Source: Pelagadaptatus aseana
GTDB lineage: Bacteria; Pseudomonadota; Gammaproteobacteria; Pseudomonadales; Cellvibrionaceae
Assembly (NCBI GenBank): GCA_040365065.1
Contig: BAABNI010000005.1
Span: forward strand, 1-64,000
Direction of reading: 5' to 3'
DNA: 64,000 nt
The notes beneath the pieces are model-generated. The model searched no databases and was not told where the DNA came from. It was given only the letters and a program-made list of their open reading frames with translations. Both the position numbers and the translations under genes were made by a program. Within the stretch, counting starts at the first letter, position 1. Every line of letters begins with the position of its first letter. Positions 8,063 through 16,538 of this stretch are shown one piece after another.

Positions 8063-9316
8063 ATGAGCCGTAAACAACTCGTCGCCATTATTGTGGCCTC
8101 ATTTCTGTTAACCGATATCTTGTTTTACAAATATCTCGACAGTCTCTGGTTACTGATGTTGAAGGATATCGTCTTGCTTGGTGTGTTTATTCCCTGGGCA
8201 TTTGGCCAGTCGCAGAAGCGCATTGGTTATATCGAAGACAAGATTGGCGATGTACTCAAAGACGGCAAAGTTGATTTGCGGGTGCGGATGATGGATGGCG
8301 AAGTACCCGCGCCGCTTCTGTCCTGGGCTCAGGAATCCGATCGCATGTTTAATGATCTGGATCAGAGCATGATGGATCTGGCCTCGTCAGCCTCGCGTCT
8401 GGTGCCCATGTCGCAGGAATTGGCCGACACCCACAATGACGTCAATCAGAAAGCCCTGCTGCAGACGCGCTACTCCCAGAGTGTGATGGAGGCGATGCTG
8501 ACCATGTCTGAGCAAACCCGCGATGTGGCAGATCAGGCGGCCATGATCGCTGATCAACTCAAACAGGGGGATGAGTCAGTCAATACCTGTCAGAACACCA
8601 TGATGGCAACCAGCGGTGTGGTGAGTGAGTTGTCCGAACATATGGAGGATGCCGAGACCGTGCTCACGGAGCTCAAGCAGGAGACTGATCAAATTGGTTC
8701 CATTGTTGAGGCCATTAACAGCATTGCTGAGCAGACCAACCTGCTGGCACTGAATGCCGCGATTGAGGCAGCTCGCGCTGGGGAGCAGGGGCGTGGTTTC
8801 GCCGTGGTTGCCGATGAGGTTCGTTCGCTGGCATCCAGAACCCGTGAATCCACTGATGAGGTTCGCGGCATGCTGGAGCGTGTTCAGGAGCGCACCAGTG
8901 ATATGGTTGAGGTAATGAGCAAGAGTGGTGAAGCATCCAAGGAAAGTCTTGCTCAGGTGTCACGTGTGGCGGAGCAATTGACTGAGCTTGTTACGGTCAT
9001 CGGTGCCGTCAATGACTCGGGTGCGGCCATCAGTGACTCGGCCTCACGTCAATTGAGTACGGCAGAGAATGCCAGAGAGTCCGCCGATGGCCTGGCGGAA
9101 ATGAATAAGGAAAGTTTGGAAGAGTCGAAGATGCAGGCCATCTCCAAAGACGATATGGAAAAAATAGCCAACCAAATGTTCGATAACTTTTCACGCTTTC
9201 TCACCACCGAAGAAGTTTGGCTAACCCAGCGGCGCCAGACCGCCCGGATGAAGCCCTTGGGTGATAACGCAGTGGAAATGTCCTCATCCTCTGATGAGGA
9301 CATCGAGCTGTTCTAA
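8063..9316 (+). CDS. methyl-accepting chemotaxis protein without a sizeable sensor domain
   Basis: 417 aa from ATG 8063, which has AAGAAGGA 7 nt upstream; an in-frame ATG at 8036 lacks a ribosome site. Two hydrophobic helices near the N-terminus (about 5-20 and 25-43) are joined by only a few residues, so there is no periplasmic ligand domain. The rest is cytoplasmic coiled coil with the highly conserved signalling tip (IAEQTNLLALNAAIEAARAG, then GRGFAVVADEVRSLA) that contacts CheA/CheW. It may sense membrane or internal state; this is inference. Its last 4 bp overlap the end of the convergent lnt gene. Confidence 0.9.
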   Translation: MSRKQLVAIIVASFLLTDILFYKYLDSLWLLMLKDIVLLGVFIPWAFGQSQKRIGYIEDKIGDVLKDGKVDLRVRMMDGEVPAPLLSWAQESDRMFNDLDQSMMDLASSASRLVPMSQELADTHNDVNQKALLQTRYSQSVMEAMLTMSEQTRDVADQAAMIADQLKQGDESVNTCQNTMMATSGVVSELSEHMEDAETVLTELKQETDQIGSIVEAINSIAEQTNLLALNAAIEAARAGEQGRGFAVVADEVRSLASRTRESTDEVRGMLERVQERTSDMVEVMSKSGEASKESLAQVSRVAEQLTELVTVIGAVNDSGAAISDSASRQLSTAENARESADGLAEMNKESLEESKMQAISKDDMEKIANQMFDNFSRFLTTEEVWLTQRRQTARMKPLGDNAVEMSSSSDEDIELF

Positions 9317-10857
9317 ACCAACGGCTCGAATGATTTCACTTTTCGCTCCGGTAGAAAAGCCAACCCCAATAACAGGCCACAGAGCAGCACCCAAGGCAGG
9401 CTGCCCCATCGCATAAAGGGGGTGCTGCCGGCTCTGGGGGTGGCCTTGCCGGTTACCACCTCCCTTTCAAATTGGCGGCTTTGCAGGGCAATGGAGCCAT
9501 CCGCGGTAATGATGGCGCTGATGCCATTGTTGGTGCCGCGAATCACATCACGTTGAGTTTCCAGTGCCCGCATTTGTGCCATCTGCAAGTGCTGCAAGGG
9601 CCCCCAGGAATGGCCAAACCAGGCGTCGTTACTGAGAGTGGTTATAAAGTGGGTATCGGTGGCTCTGGCTGCAACCAGATCCGGGTAAACAATTTCATAG
9701 CAAATGGCCATCCCGGTCTTAACCTGGCCCATCAGTATTGGGGGCTGTTGCTCTCCTCCGGATTTAATCGCGGACATGGGCAGATCAAAAAATGCGATGA
9801 CTCCCCTGAGCCAGTCTTCTAAAGGTACGTACTCACCGAACGGAACCAGACGGGATTTATGGTAAAGCCCTGACCCCTGACCCAGGGCAACCGCACTGTT
9901 ATGAAGATGGCCAGTCTCCGGATTGTCATAAATAATGCCGGTCAGAAGGGCGGTGTTGTGCTGTGCCAGCAGAGCCTCCATTTCGGCAAGAAAGGGGCTG
10001 GCCCGGTGGTATAGCATCGGGACGGCGGCTTCCGGCCATACGATCCAATCAACACCCTCCAGCTCCTGACTCATATGACGCAATAGTTCCAGAGTGGGCA
10101 GGCGATATTCTGGTCGCCATTTCTTGTCTTGGGGAATGTTGGGCTGCACCAGAGTAATGCGCTGATCGGGACCAACTGGGGCGGTCCAGTTCTGATCTTG
10201 CAGCAGTGCACCTGCAAGCCAGAGTATGAATACTGCCGCTACAGCCCCCAGTCGCTGTCGACGTTTGCCTCGCCAGATGAATACCAAAGCCAGAGCGGTA
10301 GCAAGCGTTGCCAGAGAAACCGCGAACACCCCACCAATGGGGGCAAAGCCTGACAGCGGTGTCGTCAGTTGACTGTAACCGACATACAGCCAGGGGAAAC
10401 CTGTCAGCAACCAACTCCTGAGCCATTCTCCCAGCACCCAGAGGGCTCCGAAGGCGGTCAAAAAATTTCCGTTGGTAGCGTGCTTTAAATATCTGAGCGG
10501 ATAAAAGGGCAGGGCAAATACCAGCGCCAGGCCGGCGACAAACAGCAGGGTCAGGCAAGCCGCCAGAGGCACACTGGCGTAACCAAAATTGTGAATGCTG
10601 ACGTAAACCCAGGAGGCGCCGACACCAAACAGTCCCAGACCAAAGCTGTAGCAATGGTGCAGGGTATTGCGGCCCCTGCTGATGACGGCCAACAGAGCAG
10701 GAGAGATGATGGCCAGTGGCCAGAGATTCAATGGTGCCAGCGACAGAGGCAGCAGGGCACCGGCGACAAGACTGAGCAGCAGGCTTTGCCAGCGGCCGAG
10801 GCCACTGAAGGTGATATCAGCTGTGGGATGCTGCGGATTGTGTTGATTGGCGAGCAC
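9313..10857 (-). CDS. lnt: apolipoprotein N-acyltransferase
   Basis: 514 aa inner-membrane enzyme that adds the third acyl chain to lipoproteins, needed for Lol export. Six to seven hydrophobic segments in the first about 215 residues precede a nitrilase-type periplasmic domain and a final membrane anchor (LPWVLLCGLLLGLAFLPE). The expected triad is visible: Glu in WPEAAVP (about 276), Lys in HKSRLVPFGEYVP (about 334) and Cys in MAICYEIVYPD (about 386). The start is GTG, 11 nt after the corC stop and without an obvious Shine-Dalgarno sequence, suggesting translational coupling. It is the last gene of the miaB-ybeZ-ybeY-corC-lnt run. Confidence 0.95.
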   Translation of the reverse strand: MLANQHNPQHPTADITFSGLGRWQSLLLSLVAGALLPLSLAPLNLWPLAIISPALLAVISRGRNTLHHCYSFGLGLFGVGASWVYVSIHNFGYASVPLAACLTLLFVAGLALVFALPFYPLRYLKHATNGNFLTAFGALWVLGEWLRSWLLTGFPWLYVGYSQLTTPLSGFAPIGGVFAVSLATLATALALVFIWRGKRRQRLGAVAAVFILWLAGALLQDQNWTAPVGPDQRITLVQPNIPQDKKWRPEYRLPTLELLRHMSQELEGVDWIVWPEAAVPMLYHRASPFLAEMEALLAQHNTALLTGIIYDNPETGHLHNSAVALGQGSGLYHKSRLVPFGEYVPLEDWLRGVIAFFDLPMSAIKSGGEQQPPILMGQVKTGMAICYEIVYPDLVAARATDTHFITTLSNDAWFGHSWGPLQHLQMAQMRALETQRDVIRGTNNGISAIITADGSIALQSRQFEREVVTGKATPRAGSTPFMRWGSLPWVLLCGLLLGLAFLPERKVKSFEPLV

Positions 10858-10868
10858 AGGCCGGTGCT

Positions 10869-11723
10869 CTAGGGAACGCTGAGACGCAACAGATGGATCT
10901 GGCGATCATCGGCGAAGAGCACCCGAAACTTGTAGCCGGATACTTCGGCAACTTCATTGCGTTTGGGCAGGTGTCCAAACGCCCCCATCATAATGCCGCC
11001 GATGGTATCGAATTCGTCTTCGTCAAAGCCTGCATTAAAGTATTCATTGAAATCTTCTACCGGAGTCAGAGCTCGTACAATATAGTCGCGGTCGGATACC
11101 TTGCGAATCAGAGCGGAATCGTCATCGTCATCGGTTTCATCTTCAATCTCGCCAACAATTTCTTCCAGAATGTCTTCAATAGTAACCAGGCCGGAAATGC
11201 CGCCGTACTCATCAATCACCATAGCCATGTGGTAGCGATTTTCACGGAATTCTCGCAGCAGAATATTGAGGCGTTTACTTTCCGGAATAATGGTGGCCGA
11301 GCGGATGATATTTTCCAGAGAAAAGTCGTCGGCGCCGTTGAGGATCAGTGGGAGCAGGTCTTTTGCCAACAAAATGCCGCGTACGTCATCGGTGGATTCA
11401 CCAATGACCGGGAAGCGTGAGTGGCCAGAGTTGATTACCTTTGGCAGCAGATCTTGCAGAGTGTCATCAAGATTGACGACCACCATTTGTGAGCGGGGGA
11501 TTTGAATCTCACGTACCTGACGGTTTTCAACGTCAATGGCGCCCTGAATGATTTCCAGTGATTCAGGGTCTACCAAATTCTTGGCTGCAGCCTCCTGAAT
11601 CACTTCGAGCAGTTCTTCCCGGGATTTGGGTTCTCCGGAAAAGGCGTTGAGCACCCGATCCAACCACGATTTATCGCTGCTGGTGCCGGGTGCGCTTGTA
11701 CTACTCGCTGGTTCGTCGTTCAT
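10869..11723 (-). CDS. corC: CorC/YbeX family CBS-domain protein (Mg2+/Co2+ homeostasis)
   Basis: 284 aa soluble protein with an N-terminal segment KSREELLEVIQEAAAKNLVD, a CBS pair (about 65-190, including VRDIQIPRSQMV-like and VIDEYGGISGLVTIEDILEE) and a C-terminal CorC/HlyC transporter-associated domain (about 205-282). The acidic EIEDETDDDDD stretch separates them. The family is linked to magnesium and cobalt efflux and, through its conserved neighbours YbeY and YbeZ, to ribosome homeostasis. It lacks the DUF21 membrane domain of larger relatives, as is usual for this operon. It sits between ybeY and lnt on the minus strand. Confidence 0.93.
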   Translation of the reverse strand: MNDEPASSTSAPGTSSDKSWLDRVLNAFSGEPKSREELLEVIQEAAAKNLVDPESLEIIQGAIDVENRQVREIQIPRSQMVVVNLDDTLQDLLPKVINSGHSRFPVIGESTDDVRGILLAKDLLPLILNGADDFSLENIIRSATIIPESKRLNILLREFRENRYHMAMVIDEYGGISGLVTIEDILEEIVGEIEDETDDDDDSALIRKVSDRDYIVRALTPVEDFNEYFNAGFDEDEFDTIGGIMMGAFGHLPKRNEVAEVSGYKFRVLFADDRQIHLLRLSVP

Positions 11724-11756
11724 TGTTTGTTGGTTCCTTAAGGGTGTTGCTGTTGC

Positions 11757-12230
11757 TTATTGAGCATCATCGGCGTAGGGATCAGGATACCCCATGGCCA
11801 TTAAAATTCTGGTTTCGAGCCCTTCCATGGTTTCGGCTTCGCGATCGTCCTGATGATCGTACCCCTGCAGGTGCAGTGTGCCATGAACCACCATGTGGGC
11901 CCAGTGAGCTTCAAGTTGTTTGCCTTGCTCGATAGCCTCTTGAGCAACCACCGGAGCGCAGATTACCAAATCCCCCAGTAGCGGCAAATCTATCCCTTCA
12001 GGTAAATCGGCAGGAAACGACAGCACATTAGTGGGTTTGTCCTTATGGCGATAGCGGTGATTCAGCTCCTGACTTTCCGCGGCATCGACAATGCGAACAC
12101 TCAATTCACTGTCTTCGACTGGAGATTGCAGTGCCGCACCTGCCCACTGCTGCAGTTGCAATTGTTCCGGCAGATTCGGTGCTTCGCTGGCGACTTGAAG
12201 GTCCAGTTGCAGATCGTACTTGGGTGGCAC
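11757..12230 (-). CDS. ybeY: endoribonuclease YbeY (16S rRNA 3' maturation, ribosome quality control)
   Basis: 157 aa. The metal-binding signature HGTLHLQGYDH is at about 116-126, preceded by NVLSFPAD and LGDLVI, all typical of YbeY. The protein matures the 3' end of 16S rRNA and works with YbeZ and Era. The start is GTG (MPPKYDLQLD), only 2 nt after the ybeZ stop, which implies translational coupling. The upstream partner ybeZ and downstream corC are in the canonical order. Confidence 0.94.
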   Translation of the reverse strand: MPPKYDLQLDLQVASEAPNLPEQLQLQQWAGAALQSPVEDSELSVRIVDAAESQELNHRYRHKDKPTNVLSFPADLPEGIDLPLLGDLVICAPVVAQEAIEQGKQLEAHWAHMVVHGTLHLQGYDHQDDREAETMEGLETRILMAMGYPDPYADDAQ

Positions 12231-12232
12231 GA

Positions 12233-13267
12233 TCAGCGACCTTGATTCGGTTTTGGCGGTTCCGCCGCATCGTAGGCTTCGACAATGCGCTGTACCAGTG
12301 GATGCCGAACCACATCTTTGGCATTAAAGTGCGTAAAGCTGATGCCTTTGACGTTTTCCAGGATATCCGAGGCGTGACGCAGCCCGGAAAATTGCCCGCG
12401 CGGCAGGTCAATCTGAGACGGGTCACCGGTGATCACGGCTGTAGAGCCAAAGCCGATCCGGGTCAGGAACATTTTCATCTGCTCGCGGGTCGTGTTCTGG
12501 CTCTCATCGAGAATCACAAATGAGTTATTCAGGGTACGTCCACGCATATAAGCCAGAGGTGCCACTTCAATCACATTGCGTTCAATCAGTTTGCCGACGG
12601 TCTCAAAACCCAACATCTCGTAGAGGGCATCGTAGAGTGGGCGCAGGTAAGGGTCTACTTTCTGGGCCAGGTCGCCGGGTAAAAAGCCCAGCTTTTCTCC
12701 AGCCTCGACCGCGGGGCGAACCAGCAGAATGCGTTCCACCTCGTCTTTCAGCAGAGACTCTACAGCGCAGGCGACAGCCAGATAGGTTTTGCCTGTGCCG
12801 GCCGGGCCGATGCCAAAATTGATGTCGTGGGTTTGTATGGCGCGCACATAGTGCTGTTGATGCAGTCCTCGGGGCTTAACGGTGCACTTTTTGGTGCGGA
12901 TCAGGGCCAGAGGTTGCTGCTCATCTACCTTCGCTTGCGCCGGCTCGGGTAAATCGATTTCCATGCCCGATTGCTGCAGGGCCAAATGCACTTCGTCAGG
13001 GGTCAGTTGGCCACCATTATCGGTATCCAGATAGAGGTTCTCCAGAATTTGCTTGGCGGTCAGAGCCAGCTTTGGGGCACCACTGAGGGAAAACTGATTA
13101 CCGCGATTGCGTATCTCCACGCCAAGGCGGCTTTCGATCTGTTTCAGGTGTTCGTCAAATTGGCCGCAGAGTTCAGCCAGGCGGCGATTGTCGTTGGGCT
13201 CCAGAGTCAGCAGTACTGGCTGCTCCGGGGTTGAGGTCGCACTGTCCAAAATTGTTTCTTTTAACAC
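12233..13267 (-). CDS. ybeZ: PhoH-like ATPase YbeZ
   Basis: 344 aa. Walker A GPAGTGKT lies at residues 154-161 and Walker B reads SFVILDESQN; TRIGFGSTAVITGDPSQIDLP is a sensor segment typical of PhoH. An N-terminal extension of about 110 residues contains the small conserved domain seen in YbeZ proteins. It is thought to act as a nucleotide-dependent partner, possibly a helicase, of YbeY in rRNA processing. The start is GTG (MLKETILDS). A gap of about 135 nt separates it from miaB upstream; this contains a short AAACCC/GGGTTT hairpin near 13318 that I did not score as a terminator. Confidence 0.94.
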   Translation of the reverse strand: MLKETILDSATSTPEQPVLLTLEPNDNRRLAELCGQFDEHLKQIESRLGVEIRNRGNQFSLSGAPKLALTAKQILENLYLDTDNGGQLTPDEVHLALQQSGMEIDLPEPAQAKVDEQQPLALIRTKKCTVKPRGLHQQHYVRAIQTHDINFGIGPAGTGKTYLAVACAVESLLKDEVERILLVRPAVEAGEKLGFLPGDLAQKVDPYLRPLYDALYEMLGFETVGKLIERNVIEVAPLAYMRGRTLNNSFVILDESQNTTREQMKMFLTRIGFGSTAVITGDPSQIDLPRGQFSGLRHASDILENVKGISFTHFNAKDVVRHPLVQRIVEAYDAAEPPKPNQGR

Positions 13268-13401
13268 CTTGATTTCTATGAATAGGGTTAGACTAGCCTA
13301 ATCGTCGTTACGGTAAAACCCGGTTTTGGGTTTAATAGATTCTTAAAAAAAAGTTGCTTATAGCTGAACTATTTAGCCGGCGTGATTTTAGCCGTCCAGC
13401 T

Positions 13402-14757
13402 TTAGTCGTCCAGCTCAGATCCCACCAGCGTGCCGCGCAGCGAGTTGGGCAGAGCTTCTTCAATCAGGATGTCGGCGAACTTGCCAATCAGCTCGGCGTT
13501 GTCGGTTCTGAAGTTCACCACGCGGTTATTCTCGGTGCGCCCCGACAATTGGCCGGGATCTTTTTTGCTGTACCCGGTGACCAGAACCCGCTCGGTATTG
13601 CCTACCATATTGCGGGCAATTCGCTGGGCTTGCTGATTGATGCGCTGTTGCAACAGTTTCAGACGCTGTTTCTTGACCTCTTCCGGGGTGTCATCGGGCA
13701 GGTCGGCTGCCGGTGTGCCCGGACGAGGGCTGTAGATAAAACTGAACGACAGATCGAAGTCCATGTCCTGAATCAGATTCATGGTGGCCTCGAAGTCGGC
13801 ATCGGTTTCACCCGGGAAGCCTACGATAAAATCGGACGAGAAACAGATGTCCGGGCGCAGCTTTTTGATGCGGCGCAGCTTGGATTTGTACTCCAGCGTT
13901 GTGTGGCCTCGCTTCATCGCCATCAGAATGCGATCAGAGCCACTCTGTACCGGCAAGTGCAAATGGCTGACCAGCTCTGGCACTTCGGCGTAGACGTTAA
14001 TCAGACTCTCGGAAAATTCCACCGGATGAGAGGTGGTGAAGCGAATGCGATCAATGCCGTCGATGGCGGCAACATAGGTTATCAGTTCGGCCAGATCGAC
14101 GATCTGACCATCCGGGCCGTCGCCGCGGTAGGCGTTAACATTCTGGCCCAGCAGATTGATTTCGCGCACGCCCTGTTGCGCCAAATGGGCGACCTCTTTG
14201 AGTACATCGGTGGCCGGGCGGCTGACTTCTTCACCGCGGGTATAGGGCACCACGCAGAAGGTGCAATACTTGGAGCAGCCTTCCATAATGGAGACAAAGG
14301 CACTGACGCCATCGGCTTCCGGCTCGGGCAGCTTGTCGAATTTTTCAATCTCGGGAAAACTGATGTCCACCACCACGGCGCCATTATCCCGGGGGGTTTC
14401 CATCATCTCCGGTAGGCGGTGCAGGGTTTGCGGGCCAAAGATCAGGTCGACATAGGGCGCGCGCTTGGCAATGGCGTCTCCTTCCTGACTGGCGACACAG
14501 CCGCCAACCCCGATCACCAGATCCGGGTTCTTTTCTTTTAGATGTTTCCAGCGACCCAGTTGATGAAACAGCTTTTCCTGGGCTTTTTCACGAATGGAGC
14601 AGGTGTTGACCAGCAGTACGTCGGCTTCTTCCGGATCGTCAGTGGCTACCATTTGGTGAGAGTCTCCCAGCAGGTCGCGCATGCGGGCAGAATCGTATTC
14701 GTTCATCTGGCAGCCGTGGGTCTGGATAAACAGCTTCTTTTCAGGTTTTGCGGTCAT
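13402..14757 (-). CDS. miaB: tRNA-2-methylthio-N6-dimethylallyladenosine synthase
   Basis: 451 aa radical-SAM methylthiotransferase that adds the 2-methylthio group to i6A37 in tRNAs reading UNN codons. The N-terminal domain has the three cysteines for the auxiliary cluster (THGCQMN, VNTCSIR, GVGGCVAS). The radical-SAM motif is CSKYCTFC, and a TRAM domain ends the protein (ERVLVTGYSKKDPGQLSGRT). The ATG at 14757 gives the usual MTAKPEKKLFIQTHGCQMN start; an upstream in-frame TTG at 14784 has no ribosome site. miaE at 35294 would hydroxylate the product. Confidence 0.96.
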   Translation of the reverse strand: MTAKPEKKLFIQTHGCQMNEYDSARMRDLLGDSHQMVATDDPEEADVLLVNTCSIREKAQEKLFHQLGRWKHLKEKNPDLVIGVGGCVASQEGDAIAKRAPYVDLIFGPQTLHRLPEMMETPRDNGAVVVDISFPEIEKFDKLPEPEADGVSAFVSIMEGCSKYCTFCVVPYTRGEEVSRPATDVLKEVAHLAQQGVREINLLGQNVNAYRGDGPDGQIVDLAELITYVAAIDGIDRIRFTTSHPVEFSESLINVYAEVPELVSHLHLPVQSGSDRILMAMKRGHTTLEYKSKLRRIKKLRPDICFSSDFIVGFPGETDADFEATMNLIQDMDFDLSFSFIYSPRPGTPAADLPDDTPEEVKKQRLKLLQQRINQQAQRIARNMVGNTERVLVTGYSKKDPGQLSGRTENNRVVNFRTDNAELIGKFADILIEEALPNSLRGTLVGSELDD

Positions 14758-14916
14758 GGGTCTATCTGAACAAAATTTAGTCAAATTAAGGGGCGGGCAT
14801 TATAGCCATAGCCATGGTTGATAGCCATAGATGGATGGCCAAATTGGGGGTGTTTTGTGCTATCCTTGCGCGCCCTCCGGCTCTGGTGCCGGAGATTGAT
14901 GAATTCCGAGAGCCCT

Positions 14917-15258
14917 ATGTCCGCCAAACCCATCTACAAAGTGATCTTCTACAACCAGAATCAGGTGTATGAGGTCTATGCTCGTGCCATTTATCAGAGT
15001 GATATGTATGGCTTTATTGAGGTGGAGGAATTTGTTTTTGGTGAGCGAAGCCAGATGATTGTGGATCCAGCCGAAGAAAAGCTGAAGTCTGAGTTTGGCA
15101 ACGTCGCCCGTTCCTATATTCCGATGCAGGCCATTATTCGCATTGATGAGGTGGAAAAAGAAGGCGAAGTCAAAGTTACCGACATCAAGGCCGGTGACAA
15201 GGTTGCCCAATTTCCCGGGCCGGCCGGTCTGACGCCTCCGTCAACCCATAAGGATTAA
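14917..15258 (+). CDS. DUF1820 family protein
   Basis: 113 aa small acidic cytoplasmic protein beginning MSAKPIYKVIFYNQNQVYEVYARAIYQ, the conserved opening of DUF1820. The family is common in gammaproteobacteria, often beside miaB, and has no established function. The start at 14917 matches family length; an in-frame ATG at 14899 has a better ribosome site (GGAG, 5 nt spacing) and would add six residues. It diverges from miaB. No cofactor or catalytic motif is visible. Confidence 0.85.
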   Translation: MSAKPIYKVIFYNQNQVYEVYARAIYQSDMYGFIEVEEFVFGERSQMIVDPAEEKLKSEFGNVARSYIPMQAIIRIDEVEKEGEVKVTDIKAGDKVAQFPGPAGLTPPSTHKD

Positions 15259-15417
15259 TCAGTCCTGAGTGCATTGATCTTCTGGTGGGGTCGAGGCTAA
15301 CCACATACAACTATAAAAATCAGGGTTTTTACAAAACTTGGCTTGTGGCTTGCTTCGGGCTTTTTTAGAGTTCAGTGTAATCCTGTCCTAAAATAACCAG
15401 ACATAAGCTTGGCCTCG

Positions 15418-16536
15418 ATGAAAAATTATCTCCAAACCTTTTGGTCCAACACCAATTATCGCAAAGCACTGTACATTCTTGTTCTCATCAGTGCCTGGCT
15501 GGTCAGTGGCACGCTGCGATCCGATCCGGATGCGCTGCCCGATGCTGAGGGGCAGAACAACAAAACCTTTGTGGTCAAAGCTCGCTATATTGAGGCGCAA
15601 AATTTTCAGCCAGCGGTAAAAGTCCGCGCTCAAACCGAGGCCGACCGCAGTGTCAGTCTTAAAGCTGAAATCAGTGGTCGGGTGGTGTCACTGCCGGTTA
15701 CAGAAGGGCAGGTGGTCAAGACTGGCGATACCATTTGTGAGTTGGCGGTGGAAGATCGGGCGTTGCGCCTTGAAGAGGCCCGCTCGGCCGTTGCTCAGGC
15801 TCAGTTGGAATACGATGGTGCCTTGAAACTCAAACAGGGCTACCAGTCGCGCAATGCGATTGCCGCTGCCAAAGCTCGGTTGGACTCCAGAAAGGCCGAT
15901 TTAAAACGGAGTGAGCTGAATCTTGCCAACACCCGGGTGAAAGCACCTTTCTCCGGTGTTGTTGAACGTCACAGCGTTGATGTCGGTGACTTTATGGATC
16001 GGGGTGCCGAGTGCGGTGTGATTCTGGATCTCAATCCTCTGATTGTTACCGGCGAGGTGTCAGAGAAAGAAGTGGTTAATATGCGTGTTGGCCAAAAAGC
16101 CCTGGCGAGTTTTGCCGGTGGTCATCAGGTCGATGCCGAGTTGCGTTTGGTTTCTTTTGAGTCGAGCCCAGTCACTCGAACCTATCGCGTTGAAGCGGCC
16201 ATCGATAATGCCTCACTGGCATTGCGCAGTGGTCTGACCTCGGATTTGATGGTGTCTCTCGACAACGTTCAGGCTCATTTGATCCCTGCGTCACTGCTGT
16301 CGCTCGACGATTATGGTGATATCGGTGTGCGCATCCTCGATGAAAATAATGTGGTGCAGTTTGTGCGTCTGACCATTATTGGCGATCGCGATGAAGGTGT
16401 TTGGGTGTTGGGTCTGTCCCAGCGCAGTCTGCTGATTACCGTTGGTCAGGAGTACGCCATTATTGGATCCACCGTCGGTGTTGAAATCGAAACTGCTGAA
16501 ACCGGTGTGGCAGGCAAGACGGCGGGTGTGAACTGA
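15418..16536 (+). CDS. RND efflux periplasmic adaptor (membrane fusion protein)
   Basis: 372 aa from ATG 15418. An N-terminal membrane anchor (ALYILVLISAWLVSGTL) is followed by the first half of a lipoyl domain (SLKAEISGRVVSLPVTEGQVVKTGD), a short alpha-helical hairpin (about 118-165), the second lipoyl half (NTRVKAPFSGVVERHSVDVGDF), and beta-barrel and membrane-proximal domains. It lacks a lipobox and so is a transmembrane-anchored adaptor. It stops 2 nt before the RND transporter gene, so the pair is co-transcribed and should form one pump. No outer-membrane factor or regulator is adjacent, so a TolC from elsewhere would be needed. Confidence 0.92.
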   Translation: MKNYLQTFWSNTNYRKALYILVLISAWLVSGTLRSDPDALPDAEGQNNKTFVVKARYIEAQNFQPAVKVRAQTEADRSVSLKAEISGRVVSLPVTEGQVVKTGDTICELAVEDRALRLEEARSAVAQAQLEYDGALKLKQGYQSRNAIAAAKARLDSRKADLKRSELNLANTRVKAPFSGVVERHSVDVGDFMDRGAECGVILDLNPLIVTGEVSEKEVVNMRVGQKALASFAGGHQVDAELRLVSFESSPVTRTYRVEAAIDNASLALRSGLTSDLMVSLDNVQAHLIPASLLSLDDYGDIGVRILDENNVVQFVRLTIIGDRDEGVWVLGLSQRSLLITVGQEYAIIGSTVGVEIETAETGVAGKTAGVN

Positions 16537-16538
16537 GT

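Noticed and set aside
6479..8077. 532-codon version of the DUF1329 gene
   Set aside because: The first 83 codons would hide a signal peptide and reach past the start of the divergent chemoreceptor gene; ATG 7828 has a ribosome site.
13354..14415. 353-codon open frame antisense to miaB
   Set aside because: It lies over a certain miaB gene, lacks recognisable domains and reflects codon bias of the opposite strand.
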